From Galbula dea (taxonomy: Eukaryota; Chordata; Aves; Piciformes; Galbulidae): a DNA stretch of 64,000 nucleotides. Below the pieces are notes generated by a model. It did no database searches. It worked only from the letters and a program-made list of their open reading frames with translations, and was not told where the DNA came from. The DNA lies in NCBI GenBank assembly GCA_013399015.1, contig VWZX01010411.1:88118-152117 (forward strand), in the 5' to 3' direction. The translations under genes were made by a program, and so were the position numbers. Below are positions 51,801 through 64,000 of the stretch, in pieces. Every line of letters begins with the position of its first letter. Position 1 is the stretch's first letter.

Positions 51801-53487
51801 CACACACTATGCCTACCCGACACCCACGCCATGCACATGCCACGCCCACACCCACACCGTGCCCATACCACGTCCACACCATGCCCATGCCATGCCCACA
51901 AACCCACACCCATGCCCACACCATGCCATGCCCATATGTAGTACCTGGATGTTGAGGCGCCCGCGGTGTGCCCCCAGCCCATAGCGCTTGTGGCTGGAGG
52001 CTCGGAGCTGGGAGTCGAGAACCCGCAGGGACTCCAGCCCCATGGGGGGGCACCCTGGAGGCAAAGCAGGGCTGGCTGAGAGACCCACAGATCCCCCCAC
52101 ACCTCACCAGGCCGGCCCACCCTGGGACACGCTCTGTGTCATGTAAACCTGCACTGTGTCATGCTAACCCTGCTCCATGTCATGCATGTGCCTGTACATA
52201 CATCTGCAGATTGTAGAGGTGTTTCTGTGCCACCACAGTGCTGCTGGCTGTACACACAGAGGGTGTACATGTGTAACATCGCGGGCACCACGCATGTCTG
52301 ACAGTGTGTGCAGGGTCTACATATGCAACAGCACAAGGACTATGCATATGTGACAGCCTGTGCAGGGTGTACATTTGTGTCAGCACAGGGGCCGTGTGTG
52401 TGATGGCATGTGCCTGGCATAGTCAGTGCCCCACACGTGTGGGTGCACCATGCTGTAGCTGGGGGATATGTGTGTGTGTGTACATGCGTGTGCCCACGCA
52501 GATACCCCAGTCCCCTCCCCAAGCACGCACATACCAGGCTCCTGTGCTGCCTCCTTGGCTGGAGCCTTCGGCTTCTTCCTCACCACCTTCTTCCTCACCA
52601 CCTTCACCCTCACCACCTTCTTTCTGGGGGCTGGAGCTGGGTATGGGCAAAGGGACCCTCAGGGTGGGAGGGGCTGGGATCACCCCTGCAGCATCCTGGG
52701 GCAGGGTGGTGGGGACCCACCCATCACCTCCCGCTCACCCTTCTGGAGACACCCTACCCAGCCCCGGAGGGGTACACAGGTCCTCACATATGCACACACA
52801 TGTACCACACGTGTACACACATGTACATATGTGTACACACATGTAACACACACACACACACACTGTTCCGTGTCCCTCCAGCCGCCCCCAGTCCCTCTCC
52901 CGGTTCCTACCTTTGCCCCCGGGGGTGTCTCTCGGGGGGGTCGCGGTGTCTTTGGGGGGTCCCATCGAGCTCGTTTTTGGGGGTCCTGTCGTCATGTCCT
53001 TCAAGGCTGTCCCAGTGCCTCTCGTGGGGGTACCAAAGCCCTTCGGAGGGGTCGTGGTGCCCCTCGGGGGCACCCCAGTGCCTTTGGGGTGTCCCAGAGA
53101 GGTATTTTTGGGGGGTTCCCTCTCGATGCTCTTCGTGGGAGTCCTGGTGCCCTTCGGAGGGGTCGTGGTGCCCCTCGGGGGGGTCTCGCTGCTCTTCGAG
53201 AGTGTTCCGGTGCCTTTAGGGTGTCCTGTCGAGGTGTTTTTAGGGGGTCCCGTCGTGATGCCCTTCAGGGGGGTCCCGGAGCCCCTCGTGGGGGTCCTGG
53301 TGCCCTTCAGGGGTGTCTCGGTGCCTCTGGGAGGGGTCTTTCGGGGCGATCCCGCTGGCGTGCCCATCCCGGTGGCTGCGGTGGGGCCGCTTTGGGGGGG
53401 GGATTCGGGTAGTTCTTTGGGTCTGGGGGTGCTGGGGGAGGGCAGCAGCAGCAGGAGCAAGAGCAGGGTGAGAGGTAGCCCAGGCAT
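45876..53487 (-). CDS. CPXM1: Carboxypeptidase X, M14 family member 1, 14 exons
   Basis: Secreted carboxypeptidase-like protein. Exons: 53487-52911, 52630-52535, 52054-51945, 51368-51229, 51153-51069, 50354-50204, 50063-49975, 49727-49604, 49280-49084, 48999-48820, 47696-47399, 47318-47179, 46932-46830 and 46138-45876 (TGA); 850 aa against 734 in human. Order: signal peptide (MPGLPLTLLLLLLLLPSPS), Thr/Pro-rich repeated stalk to about residue 192, basic KKVVRVKVVRKKVVRKK patch, discoidin (F5/8C) domain at about 225-386, M14 domain at about 390-720, and a transthyretin-like C-terminal domain. Zinc ligands are kept (GMHGNE; SANLHGGE), and the VELSCDKFP Glu is present. The substrate-binding DLNRNF of active relatives reads DLNHNFADLN, as in mammalian CPXM1, which is regarded as poorly active or inactive. 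Human CPXM1 adjoins EBF4, as here. Confidence 0.95.
46495..46800. repeat. Three-copy 101-bp tandem repeat in CPXM1 last intron
   Basis: acccatacatccccttccta occurs at 46521, 46622 and 46723, i.e. exactly 101 bp apart, and the copies are nearly identical. The wider 46160-46820 tract is a pyrimidine-rich ccatccc array. Confidence 0.9.
47915..48560 (-). mobile_element. CR1 fragment in CPXM1 intron 10
   Basis: About 640 bp, antisense, starting ttcatagattcatagaatgg. It is the only CR1 I find right of 38 kb. Confidence 0.9.
50780..51000. repeat. Short tandem array of ttggcacagttaacccc-type units
   Basis: About ten units of some 17-24 bp, in CPXM1 intron 5, each combining a TTGGCA/TGGCA half and a GTTAAY core. 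Confidence 0.8.
51590..51945. repeat. CA/CATGC-rich simple repeat
   Basis: Degenerate cacatgccatgcacatgcca array directly against the 3' end of CPXM1 exon 3, in intron 3. Confidence 0.85.
52780..52862. repeat. CA microsatellite
   Basis: acatgtacacacatgtacat phrases followed by (CA)n at 52848-52862, in CPXM1 intron 1. Confidence 0.85.
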
Positions 53488-54410
53488 GGCCGCGGCNCCC
53501 TGCTCACCCTCTGCCCACCCCTTGCTCATCCGCTGCCTACCCCTGCAGGGGTGGGGGGGTAACACTGTCCCTCCCATGTCACCAGCTGCTCCCAGAACCC
53601 CCGGAACCGGGGATCACTGAGTCCAGCCGGCTCGAACAGGAGTGTCCAGGGGGTAACCAACAACCTTCAGAGTCCCCACTGTCCCCAATACCGTGTCCCC
53701 ACTGTCCCTGCACCCCACAGTGTCCCCCCTCTCCCCAGCTCAGCCGTTGTCTGTCCCTCAGCAGCCACTCAGCACCTCAGGGCCAGCCCTACCAGCAGCT
53801 CCCAGCACCGCTGGATAGGGTCCTGGGGGACAGATCCTGCCTGGTGGTTGCCTTCCTCCACCCATGCAGCCACATGCTAGGGTGCCAGGCTTGGGCTGGT
53901 GGGGTCTGCGGGGTGGCCCATGAGTATGGGGTCAGTGGGAGCCCACCGTCCCCTGGCACACACTGAGGGCTGCGCTGGTTGCCCCATGGATCCTGTGCCA
54001 TGCTCCTTGGGATGCCAGGAGGCCTCGAGTGTTCTCTGACCATGCCCAGTGCCAACCTGGCTATGGGCAGCTGGAGGGGCTCAGCCCTTTCAGTTGGTGG
54101 CACCGGGTGAGCCCGGGGACCCCAGAGGTCCTGGGAGCAGCCTGCTCGGAGTGGAGCCTGCCTGAGCTCCACAGGCACATCCTGGCCAAGCAGGCATCAA
54201 ATGGAAAGATCCAGATCCAGCCCTGGCACTGCTTGGCACTGGGGATGCCCTGACTGGGAGGGACCCCGGGGATGGTGGTGCCCACAGTGCCCAAAGCACC
54301 AGACCTCCACCCGTAGGACACCAGGGCACTGGGCACTGCCAGCTCTATGGGAGGTGTGAGTGGATCTGCCATGCCCTGGTCACCTCCCCGCCCTGGTCAC
54401 ATTCTTGCCC
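53488..54410. other. CPXM1 upstream region
   Basis: Contains the 5' UTR, with one ambiguous base at 53497, 10 bp before the ATG. No TATA box or clear motif cluster is seen. Several open frames show no recognisable protein. Confidence 0.5.
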
Positions 54411-54419
54411 CAGGTCACC

Positions 54420-54760
54420 TGTGGGATGGGATCCTCTGGCCTTGTATCACCCATGGGTGCTCCTGCAGAATGAGGTCCTCTGGCCCTGTACCACCCATGG
54501 GTACTCCTGCAGGATGAGATCCTCTGCCCTTGTACCACCCATGTGCGCTCTTCAGGGGTTGTGGTCTCTGGCCCTGCAGCACCTAGTGGTGTTCTTGCAG
54601 GATGGGATCCTCTGGCCTTCGAGTATCCTGGGGTGCTTCTGCAGGAAGAGGTCCTCTGGCCCTGCAGCACCCAGGGGTGCTCCTGTGGGTTGGAATCCTC
54701 TAGCTCTGCAGCACCCATGAGTGCTCCTGCAGGACCGTGTCCTCCATCCCAGCAGTGTCT
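54420..54760. repeat. 44-bp minisatellite between CPXM1 and EBF4
   Basis: gatcctctggccctg-type phrases recur at about 54432, 54476, 54520, 54565, 54608 and 54652, i.e. 43-45 bp apart, with about eight copies. Confidence 0.85.
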
Positions 54761-56580
54761 GGTGATGCTCTTTTCCCCATCACTGGCTGAACTGGCTGGG
54801 ACTGGGCTGGTGCTGGCGTGGGGCCCAGGTGCCTGGAGCACAGGATGAGGCTCTGCTCCATGGGGGCTGGGTGTTGGGAAGGGTTTCACCGTCAGCTGAG
54901 ACATCTCCCACATCCCTTCGAGGGCTCTGGGAAGGTCCCAGAGGGTGACCACTGGTGCTGGTCCCACTCAGTCCCCACGTGATGCCACTTTCGAGGGTTG
55001 CTGAAGACCTGGCACTTCTCCCCACCTTCTTGGCCAAAGCACTGGGCACCTCGCCCAGCTCCAGGGCAAGAGAGGCCAGTTTGGACTGGCCCTGCTCCCA
55101 GCTCCGCAGGCTGTAGTTCTGCTCCGCTCAGCACTTCCAGGGATGGGATAAATTTCCCCATATGCAGCTTGGCTCGGGGTCAAGCCAACGGTGTCCGCCC
55201 CAATGCTGCCTGCAGGCTCCTGCTGCCAGACAGGACTTAAAGGCACCATGGTCTGTCCTGGCATGATGCCACCTGAGAGATGCCATAGGGCCCCCCCGGC
55301 ATCCTGCGGCCTGAGTGGGGCCAAACCACTGACAGGGTGCTGGAGCTGGTGGCACTCCATGGGTGCTGCACATCATGGGTGTGGAGAAGCTCCTCAAAAG
55401 GATGCCTATTACTGGGGTGTCACCCAGACAGGGGTTCTCCCTCGGTGGTGGACTGGCTGAGCCCCCTGTGCCCATGCTGGCTCATGGGAATGCTGGTGCC
55501 ATGCAACTGGTGCCAGGGCTGCCTCCTGCCTGGCTTGCTGCCCCATGGGGACCAGAGCCTGTGGCCAAGGTCAGAGGCTTCCAGCCAAGGCTAACGCTTT
55601 GGAGGCCACTGGACTGGCCACAGGGCTTGTGCCCAAACCGCCTGGCAGTGCCACATCCACACGGCAGCACTCATGGTGTTGATCAGCACCTGGGTGTGTG
55701 AGTCAGGTGAGGGGTCCCAGGGCTGGGCGAGGAGTCCCAGGGCCAGCCTGGCCCCATCTATCCTTGTCCCTGTCCTGTGACCGTCCTGTCCCACATGGGG
55801 GGACATGGGTTCTCACCGAGAAGGAGTTGGGGTTTCCAGGGAGGGGCTCAGGTGCTGGACACCCTCTGGAAGCACCCCTGGAGAGTGATGCTCCAGGGCT
55901 TAGGGTCTCCGTGAGGATGATGCAGCTGCAGAGCAAGGACCAGAGCCCCCTGGAGACGGTGATCTGCCCCGTGCTGGCATTCTGTCCCCTCCCAGAGCCT
56001 GCCCCCCGTGTCCCCTGGCTTCCATAAAGCCCCTGGTGGCACCCTGAGGATTTTGGGGGGTCCTGGGGCGTTGCAAATCCCCCCTGGCAGTGGAGTCCCT
56101 TCACCCTGCTCAGCCCAGCCCCCTGCTGGCAGCAGGTCTTGGGGTTCTGGCAGGAGGGATCCCCAGTATCCCATTGTGGGGGCACACGGGAGGCATGTGT
56201 CTCCCCCACTCCACTGCAGCTCTGCCCTCGAGCGCAGCCTCAAGAGCCATCGAGTACTCGCTTGCCATCAAGTGCCAATCATGGCACCAGCTGCAGCATG
56301 GCACTGGGCCAGGCACTGGGGTGGCCTTACTCCATGGCACCACCCACCGTCCCCAGCAGGTCACAGCCACCCCTAGGGGGACACCTTGGCTGTGGGGAGG
56401 GGACCCCTGTGCAGGTTAAGGGGGGCTCCAAGGCACATCTTGGCAGATGGAAGCATCCAATGGGTGCCAGATCTGGGCTGGCCTTGGTGGCAACCATGTC
56501 CTGTGAGAAGGTGGCATGTCACCAAAGGGGTCCCCTTGGCCCCCCTTCCCTATCACAGACCCCCCCAGAACCACTGCTCT
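54761..56580. other. Intergenic, no feature recognised
   Basis: GC-rich single-copy-looking DNA. The open frames on both strands lack homology I recognise and lack consistent codon use. Confidence 0.5.
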
Positions 56581-56592
56581 TCTGCAAGACCT

Positions 56593-56598
56593 TTTATT
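56593..56598 (-). promoter_or_regulatory. EBF4: EBF4 distal polyadenylation signal (candidate)
   Basis: TTTATT on + (AATAAA on -). If used, the 3' UTR is about 1.6 kb. A second AATAAA on - lies at 56930-56935. Confidence 0.55.
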
Positions 56599-57364
56599 TC
56601 CATGTCAGAAAGTGTGTGCATGTGTGTCCCCTCCAAGGGACCCTGTCACCGCTGTCCTGTGTCACCACTGTCCCCAAGGGTGGCTAGGGGGGGTATACCT
56701 CCACCCCAGGAGCACATTCCCCCCGGTCACCCCAGGCAGGGGCTGGGGCCATGGGGTGAGGACAGAGCATTGAGTGAGGAAAAATGGAGACAGCACTGGG
56801 GGGGACACACAGGGCACGGCAATGTCACCATCGCATGAGACACGGGGGGGACACGGGCTGCCAACCCACATGGGTGGGATGTGGGTGGGGAGTGGGGGTT
56901 GTGGTGGGGGTTTTTTCCCTTTTTTTCCCTTTATTTACAAAGTTCCTGGCTGGAAGGAGAGGGAAAACCCCAGCAGGGGCCGGAGGCGGGGGATGTGAGG
57001 GGGAGACAGTGCCAGGGCTAGGGGTGTCTCGCCTGCTGCTGTAAATAATCATATTAACAATAATAGTGATAATAACGAGGCAGGAGCCACGGCTGTGCCC
57101 TGGGGCAGGCTGAGGACAGTGCTGGCACCACACCGGGGTTCGGCTCGGGGGGGGTGCTGGGGCAGCCCAAACCACCCCATCCCAAGGCCACCCCATTGGG
57201 CCCTGATCCTGTGTAGGGGGTGTGAGATGCAGGTAGAGCCCCCACGGGAGCTGCAGGGGCACGGCTTTGGGGGCACGGCTTTGGGGACACGGCTCCAGAT
57301 GGCGAGCTGCATAACTGGGGAGAAAGTGAGCACTGGGCAGAGTGGGAGGGGGAGGGAGGAGAGA

Positions 57365-57870
57365 TGGATCACACTGGAGCATCCCTCCTGCCCCCAAGCA
57401 TCCATCCCAGAGCATCTATCTTGCCCTGGAAAATCCATCCTACCACCAAGCATTCCTCCTGTCCTGGAATATCCCCCCCATCCTGCCCCGGAGCATCCAT
57501 CTTTCCCACCCCCAAACATCCATCCCACTCCAGCGCACTTATCCTGCCCTGGAACATTTCCAGATCCTACCTTGGAGCATCCATCCCACCTCAGAACATC
57601 CCTCCTGCATCAGAGCATCCACCTCATCTTGGAACATCCAGCCCACTCCAAAACATTCATCATGCCCTGGGATGTCCCCAGATCCTGCCCCAGAGCATCC
57701 ATTCCATCTTCGTGTATCCATCCCATCCCAGAGCACTTATCCTGCCCTGGAACATCCATCCCACTCCTGAGCACCCTTCCTGTCTTGGAATATCCCCCCA
57801 TCCTGCCCTAGAGCATCCATCCTTCCCATCCTGGAGCATCCCTCTTGCCCTGGATCATGGCAGTGTGCCA
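57365..57870. repeat. 22-23-bp minisatellite in the EBF4 3' UTR region
   Basis: gagcatccatcc / gaacatccctcc phrases alternate every 22-23 bp for some 500 bp between the EBF4 stop and its polyA signals. Confidence 0.8.
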
Positions 57871-58220
57871 TGCCATGCTGTGCTGCGCCGTGCCACAGCA
57901 GTGCTTGGCCTCATCCAGGGTCACCTCCCAGTGATGTGGCCCAGGCTGGGGGTGACTGCAGCGCACAGTAGGGTGCTGGGTCCCACAGGCCTCCCCCGAT
58001 GGATGCCCAGGAGATGCCCACGGGAGCGGGCTGGAGGGTCTGGCACTGCCAGGCCATGCTCAGTCTTGCTCCTCAGCCCCGTGGCTCTGCCATCGTCCTG
58101 GCTCACGTGGGTGGCACGTGGTGTCTGGGCAGGGCTGGAAGGGAAGCTGAGGGGTGGGCACTGCCCATCCCGGTGGGATCTGGGGCTTCTGGGGCTGGAG
58201 CATCCCGGGACCTACTATGC

Positions 58221-62579
<4,359 letters not shown>

Positions 62580-62639
62580 CTGTGGGGACACCGGGCTCAG
62601 GGACACCCTCCCCACCTGGCCCATGCATGTATGGACATC

Positions 62640-63600
62640 ACCTGCGCATCTATGTGTGTTGTGTGCACATGTGTATGTGCACACATGTAGATATATATGT
62701 GTGTGCATGTGCATCTGCGCATGTGTGTGCCAAGGGCTCTGTGGACATCTGCACATGTATGTATGCTGTGTGCACATGTATGTGTGCCAAGGGCTCTCTG
62801 TGCATCTGCACATGTATGTGCATTGTTTGCTTACATGTGTGTGCCCAGGGAGATATATGTGTGTGCGTGTGTCTCTGCACCTGCACAGAAGTTATATGTG
62901 TGTGTGCTCACATGTGCATGGATGTGCACATGCCAAGGTGTATGTGTGTGCACTGCACATGTATGTGTGTTATGTACATGTGTGTGTATGTGAATGCTTG
63001 AAATGAGAGCTTGCAAAGGTATCGAAAGGGATCCTGGATGTGTGCACATGCCCAGAAGCACATGCACCTGCACATACATGTGCATTGTTTCCACCTGTGC
63101 ATGTGTGTGTGAATTGCAAGGGGTTGTGTGTGCATCTACACGTCTATGTGCGTCATGTACACATGTGCCTGCGCCCACGTGTGTCCATGCATGTGCATTG
63201 TGCACACATATACATGTGTGAGCATGTCAAGTGTGTGTGGGGGGTGTGTGTGCATGTCTGCACATCTGTGTCCATCATGTACACATGTGCATGCATGTGC
63301 CAAGGGGTCTGCGTGCATCAGCACATATATATGTGTTGTGTTCACATGTGTGTGCATATGTGTGCATGTGCCCATGGCCCTGGGTGTGCACCTGTACATA
63401 TATGTGCACTGTGTGCACACGCACATGCAGTGCCCAAGGCTGTGTGTCCATCAGCAGGTGCATGCGTGTCATGTGTACACGTGTGGATGTGTGTGCACAT
63501 GCCCAGGGCCCCGTGTGTGCACCTGTACATGTATGTGCACTGTGTGCACAAGTGTATGCAGCGGCTACGCCTGTCTCCACCAGCACACGTGTGCTCTGTG
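62640..63600. repeat. About 950-bp TG/CA-rich simple-repeat tract
   Basis: Irregular tgtgtgcacatgtgtatgtg sequence with alternating purine-pyrimidine stretches, in the EBF4 intron upstream of exon 62579. On - it reads as CA-rich. Confidence 0.9.
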
Positions 63601-63702
63601 TGCCCCTGTGCCAGCCGTGTCCCAGTCCCAGTCCCATCGCTGCCCGCCAGGAGGGGACCCCAGCCACCAGCCCCCCGCCCCTTGGCTGCTCTCCCAGCAC
63701 TG

Positions 63703-63795
63703 CTCGACTCAGACTCGATGCAAATTGCCTCAGTCGTTAATCACCGAAAAATGTCACAATTATCATATCCTTACGAGAGGCCTTAATGAAGGCGC
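63703..63795. promoter_or_regulatory. AT-rich, motif-dense island in EBF4 intron (candidate conserved enhancer)
   Basis: A 90-bp non-repetitive AT-rich block in very GC-rich intron. It contains the POU octamer ATGCAAAT (63718-63725), gttaatcacc, acaattatcatatcc and ccttaatgaag homeodomain-type cores. Its character is that of vertebrate conserved non-coding elements, which are known in EBF-family introns. Confidence 0.5.
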
Positions 63796-64000
63796 AGGGC
63801 TGGGGGAGAGGGGGGCAGGGCTGGACTCCCCCCGTCTGCTCTGCTCCCCACAACCAACCTCCAGCTGCTGCGCGGGGAGAGGGGATGGGGGGAACTGGTG
63901 AATCTGGGAAGAGCCTGGGGGGGACTGAGAGGACAGGGGCTGAGGGAGGCTGGGGAGAATTGGGGGGAACTAGAGGAAGAGTGGCTGTGGGGAGACTGGG
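63796..64000. other. EBF4 intron, right edge
   Basis: G-rich sequence (ggggagaggggggcag and similar). No exon is seen. Confidence 0.5.

Noticed and set aside
51390..52110. Overlapping long open frames rich in Cys, Met and His on both strands
   Set aside because: They are translations of the CACATGC simple repeat and show no start context or homology.
53789..56243. Several 120-195-residue open frames between CPXM1 and EBF4
   Set aside because: None resembles a known protein, frames overlap on both strands, and one follows the 44-bp minisatellite.

Overview
The window is vertebrate nuclear DNA, almost certainly from a bird. Genes are split into many short exons with consensus splice sites. 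About thirty 5'-truncated copies of the CR1 retrotransposon litter the first 49 kb, recognisable by their ATTCTATGATTCTATG-type 3' ends. Introns are short, base composition is GC-rich, and minisatellites are abundant, as on a small avian chromosome. The many copies of one CR1 type suggest a neoavian lineage with a CR1 burst; the species cannot be fixed from this. There are three assembly gaps or Ns of note (7971; 25899-25937; 44746-45315) and one ambiguous base at 53497.

Layout, left to right. (1) 180-9760, + strand: the last 14 coding exons of DCTN1 (dynactin p150Glued), including a 15-nt microexon. (2) 10231-15797, +: complete NOP56 in 12 exons, with four box C/D snoRNAs in introns 7-10. 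Two have clear 18S rRNA guides and are assigned as SNORD110 and SNORD57. One sits against the intron 8 splice donor and is probably SNORD86. (3) 26020-16003, -: complete IDH3B, convergent with NOP56, with two alternative last exons. (4) 38567-26585, -: complete VPS16; all 24 exons join in frame to 838 codons. (5) 40796-40110 and 44218-43556, -: two single-exon NAT8/camello-type acetyltransferases embedded in minisatellite DNA. (6) 53487-45876, -: complete CPXM1 in 14 exons with an unusually long Thr/Pro-rich repeated stalk. (7) 62579-56593, -: the 3' two-thirds of an EBF gene, EBF4 by neighbourhood; its 5' exons lie beyond the right edge.

The genes are housekeeping or developmental genes with no shared pathway, so the interest is in gene order and non-coding content. 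NOP56, IDH3B, EBF4, CPXM1 and VPS16 are a human 20p13-type set, while DCTN1 and NAT8 genes are human 2p13-type. NOP56 encodes a core box C/D snoRNP protein and carries box C/D snoRNAs in its own introns. Repeats are partitioned: CR1 dominates 0-38 kb, while tandem repeats dominate 38-64 kb, with a single CR1 at 48 kb. An AT-rich, motif-dense island at 63.7 kb, inside an EBF4 intron, looks like a conserved regulatory element.

Exon boundaries were set by hand from splice sites, reading-frame continuity and remembered vertebrate orthologues. No alignment was run, so individual ends may be off by a few bases.
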